Source of the DNA: Leptolyngbya sp. Heron Island J
Lineage (GTDB): Bacteria > Cyanobacteriota > Cyanobacteriia > Phormidesmidales > Phormidesmidaceae
Direction of reading: 5' to 3'
NCBI RefSeq assembly: GCF_000482245.1
Contig: NZ_AWNH01000115.1
Span: 282,541-346,540, forward strand
DNA: 64,000 bases
In this document: positions 45,993-55,520 of the stretch, piece after piece
How positions within the stretch are numbered: the stretch's first letter is position 1
Layout: each line of letters opens with the position of its first letter
Position numbers and translations under genes: made by a program
Notes under the pieces: generated by a model
Databases searched by the model: none
Told to the model about the DNA's origin: nothing
Seen by the model: the letters and a program-made list of their open reading frames with translations, nothing else

Positions 45993-48923
45993 TTATTCTT
46001 CACAAGCCACTAATCTGGAAGCAACACCAAAAATCAGAGGCATTGAGGCAATCGTTTCATCATTCTCGACATCAATTTCACTATCATTAATAGCTAAGTT
46101 ATCAAGTGCTTCAACAATTGATACTCTATTTTTATTTTTAAGTGTATTTTCAAAAAAAGATCTAGGCACGGAAACAACTAGCCCTTGATAAGGTAAGCAA
46201 CCAGGTGGATCAGCGTTCTCTCCTTTTATCCGAAATTCTAGAGGCCAATAGTGTCCCTGCTTTTTCCAATTTACTGCGCTCTTGAATTTTTCTTCTGCTT
46301 CTGCATAAAACTGATGATCAGGCACACCTCCACAGCTTACATAAATGTCTTTTTGAATACTAAAGCCAAAGTGTCCTCCACTAAATTTTGACCAAAGCTG
46401 GTCAAGCAATTGTAGATCTTGGCAAGGAAAGGTTTTCAAATCTTTTGGATATAGACAATAGTCCTTATTACCTGTGACTTCTAGCATAATATTTCGAGTC
46501 TCATCATCAGCTTCTTGCCAACGAGCATTAGCTAGGTAATTAATCAGGTTTGCATAACGGGGATGTACTTGTTCTCGAACAATGCAGAGAGCATTACCAG
46601 GGATGTCAGCAGATTGAGTCAAGGGTTGGAGATTCCCTCTAGCGCCCCTTGCCAAGAAGGGCTCAAGGGGAAAATCCTCCGAAATTTTTTGCCACTCCCC
46701 TTCCGTAGGCAATCGATAGTGATATGTACCCTCATCTGGTGCTATTTCAGCCTGTGTGCTTAACCACCCACAAAACCACTGTGCCGCACCCCAGGTGATT
46801 CGAAACTCTACACTTAACGCAGGGATCAATCGCTTCTGCTCACTCAACTCCAACGTTGCATGGAATTGACCATTAGAGACATCTTGTAAAAATAGTTGAA
46901 AATCTTTCCAGAAGACTAATGCTTGACTAATATCAATGTTTTCATTGAGGGAAATCATTCCCCGCAAAAAGAAATATTTGAATTTTTCAAAAGTCCTTGC
47001 TTGTTCTTTAATAGAAATGATTGGAGTGTTAGAAGATCTAATCGGAATATCGCCAGAGATACTGACAACATTCTGGTTGGCCATAGATGGAATACTTAAT
47101 AACAGCTCATCTAATCTTTGAAAAGTTTCTTGCGAGATCTCTCGACCTTGAACTCGACACCAATCTGCCAGATCAAGCAAATCTAAATTATTTTTTTCTG
47201 AGTAAGTGTAAGTGTCCAATATCTGATTTATCAAACGTGTCGCATCCAGCTGTGCCGCATAAAAGCAAATCACCTCTCGCCAACGATCATTAGCTAAATT
47301 CTCAAACAGTACCTTCTCCCCTGCTTCTCCCAATTCCTTAACATGACAAGCGATCAAATACTCTTGAAACGTCTGATGGCTAAATTCATATAGCTCCACT
47401 TCTTTCTCCACCAACAGCCCTGAAATATCCCGCATCTCTTCCAAAAACTGCTTAGAGCTTACAGGCTGTTCTTTATTAAATCGGGCAAGTTTTTCTGCAA
47501 TCCATCGTGTCGCTTCTGTCAGTGTAAACTGAGTAGTCTCATTCTGAACCAACTCCCATGCCAGTAACTGCAATAGAGCTTGATTCTCTGTTGCAGTCAG
47601 ACTCAGCTTTGTCCCCTTTACATAGGGCCGAGTCCCCAAAAACAAATTACAAATGCGCTCATACAGCTCCACCCGCCGCTTTGGCAAAAACGTATCTGCC
47701 CGATGAGTATTAGCAATCAATGTTAGCAACAAAGGATTGCTGGCAATGGCCGTTAGTTGAATATCTGCAAACAGCTGCTTCTTTAAATCAGCTGCACTTT
47801 TCTCCACCTCATCCTCAATGTGAGCACTGACCTGTTCAGGATCTAATTGCTCTCCGCGCTCCTGCTGATTACTGCCCCACTCCCGCTCATACAACGCCCG
47901 ATACCAGTTATTGATAAAGGTTTCCTTTTTGGGATTATTAAACTTCAGCACCTCTAACCGAGTATCAATTTCAATCGGATGACTGGGCTCATCAGGTCGT
48001 AGGTCAAAGCCATGGGGCCGCGATGTCAAAATAAACTGCACATTGCCATAATCCTGCATTTGAGTATCCACCCACTGCCGGACTATCTGCCGCTGGGCCT
48101 TGGGTACTTCATCCAACCCATCAAACAACACCAAGCATTTTCCATCCTTCAGTACCTGATCAAACCAATGTTTTGAAGGCTTCAGATTCTTACAGCCTCT
48201 CTGTTTTGGAATATGTTCCACAATCAGCTCACTCAAGGAGCAAGTCCTTTGTTCGTCCTCATCTATCCACCGTAATAGTCCATAAATTTCTCGCAAGCGC
48301 AGCAGTACTGGAATAAACTGCGGAGTATCTTCCGGTGGGTCAATGGCATAAGTACGGGTCAAATGGCGCATCAGTGTCGTTTTGCCATAGCCCGGAGCTG
48401 CCAAAATTGCGATACGTCGATGGGGTGACTGGCTCGGCGATTGATATCGCTTGGGCAAAAAATCCCAAATCGTTTTCTGACCCGATAGATCCAGCTGGTC
48501 ACGGGTTTGAATCTGCAGCGGCACATAAACCTTATCCAAAGCTAGAGGCTGCAAGTTTTGAAAACCTTCTAGCTCAATGCGATCGCACTGCACCTTCAAA
48601 GCTTCAAAATATTGCTTATCAAAGCCACGATTTAGAACCCGTGAAGCCGCCTTTCCAAATTCTTCATTAATAGCATCTGCCGTCTTTTCACCAGAAGATT
48701 TCAGTCCAAATTTCCACTTGTCAATAATCGGCTGCCCAAAACTTGTAACTAAACTGGTCGTCAAAGAAATCCCAAACGAGATAGCTGCTCTTGGAATATC
48801 CTCTAGATAAAGGAGGTTGTATAGGCCATAACCGCCACCGCCCAGCACCAAACACTTGGTCAAAACATCGGCAAGTTTTTCTTCCAGAGATTTACCATCG
48901 GGCTGATTTCCAGGCGGAGACAT
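45993..48923 (-). CDS. NACHT-type STAND NTPase with SUMF1-like segment and C-terminal GUN4-like domain
   Basis: 976 residues in one intact frame. Residues 22-65 are hydrophobic and glycine-rich, possibly two membrane segments. The NACHT core follows: Walker A APGYGKTTLMRHL (176-188), Walker B CLVLFDGLDEVP (263-274), ILTSRPHGFDL (298-308). A helical winged region includes ELYEFSHQTFQEYLIACHV. Around 690-750 is a fragment of a SUMF1/lectin-like fold (ITWGAAQWFCGWL, YRLPTEGEWQKIS). From about 793 to 910 is a GUN4-like stretch: ANARWQEADDETRNIML, FPCQDLQLLDQLW, FSGGHFGFSIQKDIYVSCGG and WPLEFR. GUN4 binds porphyrins. STAND proteins are signal-gated switches used in immunity and regulation. The Uma2 gene ends 38 bases upstream on the same strand. 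Confidence 0.82.
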   Translation of the reverse strand: MSPPGNQPDGKSLEEKLADVLTKCLVLGGGGYGLYNLLYLEDIPRAAISFGISLTTSLVTSFGQPIIDKWKFGLKSSGEKTADAINEEFGKAASRVLNRGFDKQYFEALKVQCDRIELEGFQNLQPLALDKVYVPLQIQTRDQLDLSGQKTIWDFLPKRYQSPSQSPHRRIAILAAPGYGKTTLMRHLTRTYAIDPPEDTPQFIPVLLRLREIYGLLRWIDEDEQRTCSLSELIVEHIPKQRGCKNLKPSKHWFDQVLKDGKCLVLFDGLDEVPKAQRQIVRQWVDTQMQDYGNVQFILTSRPHGFDLRPDEPSHPIEIDTRLEVLKFNNPKKETFINNWYRALYEREWGSNQQERGEQLDPEQVSAHIEDEVEKSAADLKKQLFADIQLTAIASNPLLLTLIANTHRADTFLPKRRVELYERICNLFLGTRPYVKGTKLSLTATENQALLQLLAWELVQNETTQFTLTEATRWIAEKLARFNKEQPVSSKQFLEEMRDISGLLVEKEVELYEFSHQTFQEYLIACHVKELGEAGEKVLFENLANDRWREVICFYAAQLDATRLINQILDTYTYSEKNNLDLLDLADWCRVQGREISQETFQRLDELLLSIPSMANQNVVSISGDIPIRSSNTPIISIKEQARTFEKFKYFFLRGMISLNENIDISQALVFWKDFQLFLQDVSNGQFHATLELSEQKRLIPALSVEFRITWGAAQWFCGWLSTQAEIAPDEGTYHYRLPTEGEWQKISEDFPLEPFLARGARGNLQPLTQSADIPGNALCIVREQVHPRYANLINYLANARWQEADDETRNIMLEVTGNKDYCLYPKDLKTFPCQDLQLLDQLWSKFSGGHFGFSIQKDIYVSCGGVPDHQFYAEAEEKFKSAVNWKKQGHYWPLEFRIKGENADPPGCLPYQGLVVSVPRSFFENTLKNKNRVSIVEALDNLAINDSEIDVENDETIASMPLIFGVASRLVACEE

Positions 48924-48961
48924 AGGGCACTGCCATTGAGAGATTCACGCCCCTATTCTAA

Positions 48962-49522
48962 TCATGTAGCATCCAAACCACGATAAAGATCAGCCACCGA
49001 AAATTCCAATCCAATGCTGGTCAGCATAGCCAGATCGCTACCTTCATAAACTACCGTTTGCCAAACATCAGATGCTATGCGCCGCCGACATTCCACCCGC
49101 TGGCTCTCCTGAGAAATCAAAACATACTCTTCTAGAGAATCCAGTTGTTGATAATCCTTAAACTTATCACCGTGATCAAATGCTTCGATACTGGGCGACA
49201 GCACCTCCGTAATCAGCTTCGGATAGCGTTTAATATAACGATTCTCCCGATCTCTTGGATCACAGGTCACAAACGCATCTGGATAATAGTAAAACTCATC
49301 TGCATAGTTGACCTTTACATTACCTGCATGAAACCGGCAATCAGACGAGTCACCCAAATGATTATCAATAAGCTTCAGCAGATTGAACGCGATTCGCTCA
49401 TGGTTATCCGTACCCCCCGCCATGGCATACACTAGACCCCGCTGATACTCATGGCGAATTGAGCTTTGGCGTTCCAAAGCAAGATACTCTTCAGGACTAA
49501 TGTAATGGGGGATAGCAACCAT
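48962..49522 (-). CDS. Uma2 family (DUF820) restriction-fold nuclease
   Basis: 186 residues. Family marks: SPEEYLALERQSSIRHEY, GGTDNHERIAFNLLKLID, YYYPDAFVTCDPRD (catalytic Asp), KLITEVLSPSIEAFDHGDK (Glu and later Lys of a PD-(D/E)XK site) and DYQQLDSLEEYVLI. Uma2 proteins are very numerous in cyanobacteria and their physiological target is unknown. It is 38 bases upstream of the NACHT gene on the same strand and may be transcribed with it. Confidence 0.9.
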   Translation of the reverse strand: MVAIPHYISPEEYLALERQSSIRHEYQRGLVYAMAGGTDNHERIAFNLLKLIDNHLGDSSDCRFHAGNVKVNYADEFYYYPDAFVTCDPRDRENRYIKRYPKLITEVLSPSIEAFDHGDKFKDYQQLDSLEEYVLISQESQRVECRRRIASDVWQTVVYEGSDLAMLTSIGLEFSVADLYRGLDAT

Positions 49523-49592
49523 GACCGCTGTTCTTGAAAAAGTTTGGACGGTGGGCAGTGCTTACTGGCCTAGACTCATACATTTATTCTAA

Positions 49593-50387
49593 TCAATTGA
49601 CAGTTTTTATTCGACATAGGTAATAAATCCAGAGATCTCTTCCCATGGCGGCAGCATCCAGGTCCAAAACCTTTTCTGTACTTTGCCATGGGTAAATTTC
49701 CACATGACTAAAATCTTTAGACAGCTGTCTAATCTGCTGCTCTGCTCGGATGTAATACGTTTCCAAACGAAAATTATGAGATTCATCTCGAACAATGAGA
49801 TAGTTCGCTTTTGCTAGTATTTGTCGGTTTATGGAACGATTGAATAGCCGAAATAAACCTAGCATCACTAGATTTTCATAGGTTTTAAGAGGATTGGCTC
49901 CAATTTGTTTTTGCCAGGTAAGTTCGTTCTCTAACGCTTGCAGGTTATGGCTAGAAAAGAAAAAATAACATCCTTGCTTACCCACGCGCTTAATCTCTTG
50001 CAAGATCTTGAGCCGATCGTCATGGGATACGTAATCGATGCCATTGTAGCTAAACAAAATAAAGTCAAAAGAGTTGTTATCTAATTGACTTAAATCCCTG
50101 GCATCAGCGACTGCAAAGCTCATAGGGTGGTTCAGTTTTCTAAACCGTTGCTGACAGGCGGCTACCATCTCAGATGAATAATCAATGCCAACATACTGTT
50201 CCACGAGGGGGGCAAAATGCTGGGCGGTGCGACCACCGCCCACACCGATATCTAACATTTTCATTCTAGGCAACTGGTCTCGCAGTCGCTCCAAAAGAGC
50301 AGACTCGGCTGGCTGTAAACGATTCAGTTGTGCATAGTAATTAACGATATCTGCGGCAGCGTAAGTTGTTGCGTTTCTGGTGCCCAT
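49593..50387 (-). CDS. Class I SAM-dependent methyltransferase
   Basis: 264 residues. Motif I MLDIGVGGGRTAQHF (about 55-70), acidic end of beta-2 in YVGIDYSSEM, and FAVADARDL and FDFILFSYNGIDYVSHDD for the later motifs. The N-terminal AAADIVNYYAQLNRLQ is a helical cap, common in small-molecule or sugar methyltransferases. The C-terminal half is variable, with IYPWQSTEKVLDLD. The target is unknown. It is 70 bases from Uma2, leftward, and closes the accessory region. It starts at ATG 50385-50387. Confidence 0.82.
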   Translation of the reverse strand: MGTRNATTYAAADIVNYYAQLNRLQPAESALLERLRDQLPRMKMLDIGVGGGRTAQHFAPLVEQYVGIDYSSEMVAACQQRFRKLNHPMSFAVADARDLSQLDNNSFDFILFSYNGIDYVSHDDRLKILQEIKRVGKQGCYFFFSSHNLQALENELTWQKQIGANPLKTYENLVMLGLFRLFNRSINRQILAKANYLIVRDESHNFRLETYYIRAEQQIRQLSKDFSHVEIYPWQSTEKVLDLDAAAMGRDLWIYYLCRIKTVN

Positions 50388-50620
50388 AAATGCCAGCTTG
50401 GCTAAAAACCACTATCAAGCACGTCTGGTAAATCTCTGGTCTCCCTTGGCAAGACACAACAATCTGCCGTATATGTTCGGCAGATTGCGTTATACATAGC
50501 TGCTAGTGAACGCTTTTAGCGATCGCAAGCAGCCCAGGGCAAACAAAAGAGAGATTGCCAGACGATAGTTTGTAAATTGCGTGAAAGTGATGATTAGCTA
50601 GACTTTGGCAAAGCGCTGGA

Positions 50621-53533
50621 CTAAGCCTCGTAGGCCTCCATGGGTAGGCAGGAGCAGACTAAGTTGCGATCGCCATAGGCTTGATCAATCCGATTAACCG
50701 TGGGCCAGAACTTACGTTCCTTGGTCCACGGGGTGGGATGCACTGCCTGCTCACGGCTGTAGGGCCGCTCCCACTCTGCTGTGAGGTCAACCGTCGTATG
50801 GGGCGCATTGACCAGCGGATTATTGTCCTGGGGTAGCTCACCCGTTTCGATTTGGCGAATTTCATCCCGGATGGCAATCATGGCATCGCAGAAGCGGTCT
50901 AGCTCTGCTAGAGATTCACTTTCGGTGGGTTCTACCATGATGGTGCCTGCTACGGGCCAGGACATGGTGGGAGGATGGAAGCCATAGTCAATCATGCGTT
51001 TGGCAATATCATCCACGTTGACGTTAGCGGATTTCTTAAAGCTGCGTAGATCCACAATGCATTCGTGGGCCACCAACCCCGCATTACCTTTGTAAAGGAT
51101 GTCGTAGTGACCTTCCAACCGCTTGGCGATGTAGTTAGCGCTGAGAATTGCGGTTGCAGTCGCGTGGGTAAGACCTGCTGTTCCCATCATCTGAATGTAC
51201 ATCCAGGAAATGGGCAGAATGCTGGCGCTACCCCAGGGGGCCGCTGATACTGCACCGACAGATTGCTCAGTTCCTAAGATGGGTGTCAGACAATGACTGG
51301 GCAAAAAGGGCACTAAGTGGGGCTGTACACCGATGGGGCCAATGCCGGGACCGCCGCCACCGTGGGGAATGCAGAATGTTTTATGCAGGTTCAGGTGACA
51401 GACATCAGCACCGATGTCTCCAGGACTGCACAGACCTACCTGGGCATTCATGTTGGCCCCGTCCATATAAACCTGACCGCCATGCTGGTGGATCAGGTTG
51501 CACACGGTGCGGATGGTTTCTTCAAAGACGCCGTGGGTAGATGGGTAGGTGATCATCAAGGCCGCTAGCTGATCGCTGTGTTTTTCAGCCTTGGCTGTCA
51601 GGTCGGCCACGTCGATATTGCCGTCGTTGTCGCACTTGACACCCACCACTTTCATCCCGGCCATCACTGCACTGGCTGGATTGGTGCCATGGGCGGATTG
51701 GGGAATCAAACAGATGTTGCGGTGGTCGTCACCTCGCGACTGGTGGTACTGACGAATCACCAGCAGACCTGCATATTCTCCCTGGGAGCCGGCGTTGGGC
51801 TGGAGGGAAATGCCAGCAAAACCAGTGATGTCAGCTAGCCAGGTTTCGAGCTGCTTAAATAGCACCTGATAGCCTTTGGTTTGATCCAGCGGAGCAAAGG
51901 GATGAATCTGGCCAAATTCGGGCCAGGTGACCGGCATCATCTCGGCGGTGGCATTGAGCTTCATGGTGCAGGAGCCGAGGGGGATCATGGCGGAGGCCAG
52001 GGAGAGATCCTTCATTTGCAGCGCGTACATATAGCGCAGCATCTCGGTTTCTGAGTGATAGCGGTTAAATACAGGATGGGTGAGGTAGTCGCTGGTGCGG
52101 GCTAAGTCTGTTGGGATAGCAGGTTCAGACTTGAGGCGTTCTATGGCTGGCATTGGCAGGTCGCCAGCGAAGACTTGCAGCAGCTGGACAACGGCCTCGG
52201 GTGTGGTGGTTTCGTCCAGAGAAATGCCAATGGTGGAGGCGTCAATGCGGCGCAGGTTAATTTTCTGGGTCAGAGCGCGATCGCAAATTTCTCCAGCCTG
52301 CTCCCCAGCGTCCACTGCCAGTGTGTCAAAAAATGGTGTTTGGGGAATGCCAAAGCCGAGCTTGCTTAACCCTTCTGCTAGCACCACCGTCAGCCGATGC
52401 ACACGGGTCGCCATGGCCTTGAGCCCGGCGGGACCGTGATAAACCGCATACATACTGGCCATTACTGCCAGTAGTACCTGAGCGGTACAAATATTGCTGG
52501 TGGCTGAGTCTCGACGAATATGCTGCTCACGGGTTTGCAAGGTCAGACGCAGTGCCGGTCTGCCCTTACTGTCTTTGGAAACGCCCACCAGCCGACCGGG
52601 TAGCTTGCGAGCATAGGCTGTCTTTGTCGAAAAGTAGGCGGCATGGGGACCGCCATAGCCCAGGGGTACGCCGAAGCGCTGAGTATTCCCAACGGCAATA
52701 TCGGCTCCCATCTCACCGGGGGACTTGAGCAGCGTCAGGCTCAGCAGATCAGCGGCAACCGTGACCAGGGCACCCGCCTCGTGGGCAGCGGCGATCGCAT
52801 CGGTGTAGTCGTAAATTGCCCCAGTGCTGGCGGGATACTGTAACAGCAGTCCAAAGAATGGCTGGCTAAAGTCGGGTTGCTCGCTGACCACTACAGTAAT
52901 GCCCAGGGGGAGGGCGCGGGTCTGAATTACTTCAATGGTCTGGGGGTGGCAGTCTGCCGATACCCAAAAGATTTTGGCTTTTTTGGCATCTTTGTTTTTG
53001 CAGACGCCCAGACTCAGGGTCATGGCCTCAGCGGCAGCGGTGCCTTCGTCGAGTAGGGAGGCGTTGGCAATTTCTAGTCCGGTCAGGTCGCTGACCAGGG
53101 TCTGGTAGTTGAGCAGGGCTTCTAGACGACCCTGGGAGATTTCGGGCTGGTAGGGGGTGTATTGGGTGTACCAGCCGGGGTTTTCTAAAATATTGCGCTG
53201 AATCACCGGTGGGGTGATACAGCCGTAGTAGCCGAGGCCGATGTAGTTGGTGAAGACCTGATTCTGGGTTGCGATCGCACGAATTGTTTGCAGGGCCTTA
53301 TGCTCACTCAGGCCATCCCCCACAGCTAGGGCCTCAGACAAGCGGATCTCAGCCGGAACGGCTGCATCAATCAAGGTTGATAAACCGTCATAGCCCAATA
53401 CTGACAGCATCTGAGCAATGTCCGTCTCCGTCAGACCAATGTGTCGTTGAGGAAAATCATTAGGGACCGCTAATTCACTTTTCCAGGTATTCGAAAGGGT
53501 TGCAGACATTGACTGAGACTGTTCGTAGGACAT
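50621..53533 (-). CDS. gcvP: Glycine dehydrogenase (decarboxylating), P protein of glycine cleavage
   Basis: 970 residues from ATG 53531-53533, which has GGAG seven bases upstream; a GTG seven codons earlier is also open. Fused two-domain P protein. The PLP lysine is in [19 protein letters not shown]. Glycine-rich region [17 protein letters not shown] and [15 protein letters not shown] are present. In cyanobacteria glycine cleavage consumes photorespiratory glycine. gcvH lies upstream on the same strand; gcvT is not in the window. The gap to gcvH contains two hairpins, so the two genes may be separately terminated. Confidence 0.97.
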   Translation of the reverse strand: MSYEQSQSMSATLSNTWKSELAVPNDFPQRHIGLTETDIAQMLSVLGYDGLSTLIDAAVPAEIRLSEALAVGDGLSEHKALQTIRAIATQNQVFTNYIGLGYYGCITPPVIQRNILENPGWYTQYTPYQPEISQGRLEALLNYQTLVSDLTGLEIANASLLDEGTAAAEAMTLSLGVCKNKDAKKAKIFWVSADCHPQTIEVIQTRALPLGITVVVSEQPDFSQPFFGLLLQYPASTGAIYDYTDAIAAAHEAGALVTVAADLLSLTLLKSPGEMGADIAVGNTQRFGVPLGYGGPHAAYFSTKTAYARKLPGRLVGVSKDSKGRPALRLTLQTREQHIRRDSATSNICTAQVLLAVMASMYAVYHGPAGLKAMATRVHRLTVVLAEGLSKLGFGIPQTPFFDTLAVDAGEQAGEICDRALTQKINLRRIDASTIGISLDETTTPEAVVQLLQVFAGDLPMPAIERLKSEPAIPTDLARTSDYLTHPVFNRYHSETEMLRYMYALQMKDLSLASAMIPLGSCTMKLNATAEMMPVTWPEFGQIHPFAPLDQTKGYQVLFKQLETWLADITGFAGISLQPNAGSQGEYAGLLVIRQYHQSRGDDHRNICLIPQSAHGTNPASAVMAGMKVVGVKCDNDGNIDVADLTAKAEKHSDQLAALMITYPSTHGVFEETIRTVCNLIHQHGGQVYMDGANMNAQVGLCSPGDIGADVCHLNLHKTFCIPHGGGGPGIGPIGVQPHLVPFLPSHCLTPILGTEQSVGAVSAAPWGSASILPISWMYIQMMGTAGLTHATATAILSANYIAKRLEGHYDILYKGNAGLVAHECIVDLRSFKKSANVNVDDIAKRMIDYGFHPPTMSWPVAGTIMVEPTESESLAELDRFCDAMIAIRDEIRQIETGELPQDNNPLVNAPHTTVDLTAEWERPYSREQAVHPTPWTKERKFWPTVNRIDQAYGDRNLVCSCLPMEAYEA

Positions 53534-53605
53534 CAATAGCTCCAGTGAGGCCACACAATTTAACTAATAAAGCAATCAGCTGGACATCAGCTAATCCCCA
53601 TAGCA

Positions 53606-53632
53606 AAAACCATCAGAAGGTATCTGATGGCT
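53606..53632 (-). terminator. Hairpin with T tract between gcvH and gcvP
   Basis: CCATCAG (53610-53616) and CTGATGG (53624-53630) form a 7-bp stem. Read leftward, the stem is followed by GTTTTTGC, a terminator shape for the gcvH message. It sits about 95 bases after the gcvH stop and 73 bases before the gcvP start, so it may act as a partial terminator or attenuator. Confidence 0.55.
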
Positions 53633-53672
53633 ATAAATACTTATTCTGACTTATTTTATTAGGGATTTCACT

Positions 53673-53717
53673 GGCAATTCATGGCCCCGCGTCTCAGACG
53701 ACTAGCAATGAATTGCC
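53673..53717 (-). terminator. 10-bp hairpin just after gcvH
   Basis: GGCAATTCAT (53673-53682) and ATGAATTGCC (53708-53717) are perfect inverted repeats with a 25-base loop, ten bases downstream of the gcvH stop. There is no T tract immediately after it, so it could be an mRNA end-stabilising structure rather than a terminator. Confidence 0.5.
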
Positions 53718-53726
53718 ACGTGGCTG

Positions 53727-54119
53727 TTAGAGCCCTTCAACCTGCTCGGAATACTCCTCCGCAGTCATCGTATCGTCGTCTATGCTATCTAGATCATCGG
53801 CCTTAACCCTGATTAGCCAACCATCGCCATAGGGATCATCGGCAATCTGCTCTGGAGCATCCAGCAGCTGATCGTTGCGTTCAAGCACCTCGCCATCCAC
53901 AGGGGATTTCAGGTCTTCTACTGCTTTAACTGACTCGATGGTGCCAAACTTTTCACCAGTTTCTACGTTGTCACCCAGCTCTGGTAGTTCCAAGAACACC
54001 ACATCACCCAGTTGGTCAATCGCAAATTCTGTAATGCCAATAGTAACGATGTCACCGTCGATCTTTAGATACTCATGGGTATCAGTGTATTGCAAATTGT
54101 CAGGATATTCAAAGGCCAT
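53727..54119 (-). CDS. gcvH: Glycine cleavage system H protein
   Basis: 130 residues. The lipoyl-lysine is in GTIESVKAVEDLKSPVDG, and the N-terminal LQYTDTHEYLKIDGDIVTIG is typical. The H protein carries the aminomethyl group between the P, T and L proteins. It precedes gcvP (gap 193 bases). A copy of the GTTGCTGA repeat lies 40 bases upstream of its start. I saw no glycine-riboswitch-like tandem structure upstream. Confidence 0.96.
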   Translation of the reverse strand: MAFEYPDNLQYTDTHEYLKIDGDIVTIGITEFAIDQLGDVVFLELPELGDNVETGEKFGTIESVKAVEDLKSPVDGEVLERNDQLLDAPEQIADDPYGDGWLIRVKADDLDSIDDDTMTAEEYSEQVEGL

Positions 54120-54158
54120 GGGGGTTCCTCAGCACGATCCATAACGTGTGAACAATAA

Positions 54159-54251
54159 GCCGTTGCTGATTTTCAAAGGTGAATCGAGCTGCTCAACCGG
54201 GCCATTAGACCAGACTGTACAGATCAAATCACATCAAGGCTCAGCAACGCC
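54159..54251 (+). repeat. GTTGCTGA interspersed palindromic element, copy D
   Basis: 93 bp from GCCGTTGCTGAT to CTCAGCAACGCC. The internal blocks GAGCTGCTCAACCGGGCCAT and CAGATCAAATCACATCAAGG are shared, in order, with copy E on the other strand. It lies between gcvH and the VanY-type gene, 40 bases upstream of the gcvH ATG, so it may be in the gcvH promoter or leader. Confidence 0.85.
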
Positions 54252-54475
54252 AAAATGAGTCGCCCAGTGCCTGTGATCACAGGCCTTAAGCATGGTGCTC
54301 CCTGATGGATAGCATTCGTTGATGAAAGTTTGCCACGGAAGTTGGCCCAATTGATAGGGGTTTTAGACTTTTTCTTGGTTTTTACAGGTTTTTTTTGGTT
54401 AACTTGCCTCAAAAAAACATTGATGCCATACACTAGCCGCAGAACCTATGAGTGACCTGTTTCCCCGGCAAATCC

Positions 54476-55300
54476 ATGGCAAATTTTACTGACGATATTC
54501 CTGAAGCCAGGCGTGAAACCCTGATCTCAAGCCCTGAGCCATCGTTAGCAAAACCTGCATCGAATAGTACTGCTTGGATTTTGCTTGTGATCGCTATTTT
54601 GGGTTTGGCAGGAGCTGGCATTTGGTGGTTCAAACCCTGGACTTCAGTGGTGGATATCCCTGAGCCGGTTGAGCCTGCCGCTACAGGGTCAGCCGTGGCT
54701 GCCGAACAGGCGATCGCTGCTAGCGAGACTGCAGCCCCCCCCGCCCCAGACAGCGCCTCGACAGACAGCGCATCAGAGAATAGCGAATCCAACGATCCAG
54801 TCAGTCTCCTGGGGCACCGCCAGTACGCCCTGGCCGATACCAACAGTCTGGTGGCCATATCCACGAACGCCATGGTGCGGCTCAAACCGGAAGCGGCTCA
54901 AAAAGTGGAAGCTATGATTGCGGATGCAAAAGCAGCGGGTGCCCACCTGGATGTTATTTCTGGATTTCGGTCCCTGGAGGATCAGCAATATCTCTTTTTT
55001 GACCTCAAGGCCGAACGGGGGCAGACCACACAGACCCGTGCTGAGGTCAGTGCTCCTCCTGGATATAGCGAACACCACACGGGCTATGCGATTGATTTTA
55101 TCGATGGCACTCAGCCCGCCACCGATCTGGAGGTCTCCTTTGAAGGGACTCCAGCCTTTCGCTGGCTAGAAGAGAATGCCGCTTACTACGGGTTTGAGCT
55201 GTCTTTCCCCAAGGGCAATGATCAAAATGTTGCCTATGAGCCCTGGCATTGGCGCTATGTGGGTAACCAGGAAAGTCTAGAGCTGTTTTATCAGGACTAG
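54476..55300 (+). CDS. D-alanyl-D-alanine carboxypeptidase, VanY/M15B type, membrane-anchored
   Basis: 274 residues from ATG 54476. A membrane helix at about 33-52 follows a short cytoplasmic N-terminus. Then comes an Ala/Ser/Glu/Pro-rich linker (about 60-110). The M15B zinc peptidase domain (about 125-274) has ISGFRSLEDQQYLF, the ligand motif SEHHTGYAIDF (His and Asp) and EPWHWRYVG (catalytic Glu and ligand His). It trims peptidoglycan stem peptides in the periplasm. A GTG at 54452 is an alternative start in the same frame. It has no vancomycin-resistance neighbours, so a cell-wall recycling or remodelling role fits best. Confidence 0.9.
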   Translation: MANFTDDIPEARRETLISSPEPSLAKPASNSTAWILLVIAILGLAGAGIWWFKPWTSVVDIPEPVEPAATGSAVAAEQAIAASETAAPPAPDSASTDSASENSESNDPVSLLGHRQYALADTNSLVAISTNAMVRLKPEAAQKVEAMIADAKAAGAHLDVISGFRSLEDQQYLFFDLKAERGQTTQTRAEVSAPPGYSEHHTGYAIDFIDGTQPATDLEVSFEGTPAFRWLEENAAYYGFELSFPKGNDQNVAYEPWHWRYVGNQESLELFYQD

Positions 55301-55341
55301 TGATCTGTCAAGCCTAAGATTGGGGATGATGTCGGTAAAGA

Positions 55342-55383
55342 GTGAAGGGTAAAAGGGATGAAGCGTCACTCCTTACCCTTCAC
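55342..55383. terminator. Hairpin after the VanY-type gene
   Basis: GTGAAGGGTAA (55342-55352) and TTACCCTTCAC (55373-55383) form a perfect 11-bp stem with a 20-base loop. It lies 41 bases after the VanY stop and before the convergent cyclase. It has only a weak T stretch, so terminator is a likely but not certain call. Confidence 0.55.
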
Positions 55384-55431
55384 CTTTCATCAAGGTCAGA
55401 ATCCCCATTTTTAGCTTTGGACACTGCACTA

Positions 55432-55520
55432 GTTGCTGATCCTCGGTGTGATTTCATCGGTCAAGTCTGGGCGAATGGCCCGGCTGAGTAGCTCGGTTCC
55501 TTCCCTAAATCAGCAACGGC
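55432..55520 (-). repeat. GTTGCTGA interspersed palindromic element, copy E
   Basis: 89 bp, opposite orientation to copy D: GTTGCTGATCC at the left and ATCAGCAACGGC at the right. When reverse-complemented it aligns with copy D along its whole length, including the GAGCT-CTCA and CCGGGCCATT core. Its right end abuts the TAA stop codon of the cyclase gene at 55521-55523, so it begins the cyclase mRNA 3' end. Confidence 0.85.

Noticed and set aside
50149..50165. CCGTTGCTGACAGGCGG inside the methyltransferase gene
   Set aside because: Coding sequence (CQQRF of the protein); no paired arm.
54120..54158. Possible glycine riboswitch before gcvH
   Set aside because: Too short and without the paired aptamer helices; a repeat element occupies the rest of the gap.
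54224..54433. 69-codon minus-strand frame
   Set aside because: Partly inside repeat copy D, low-complexity lysine-rich, no support.
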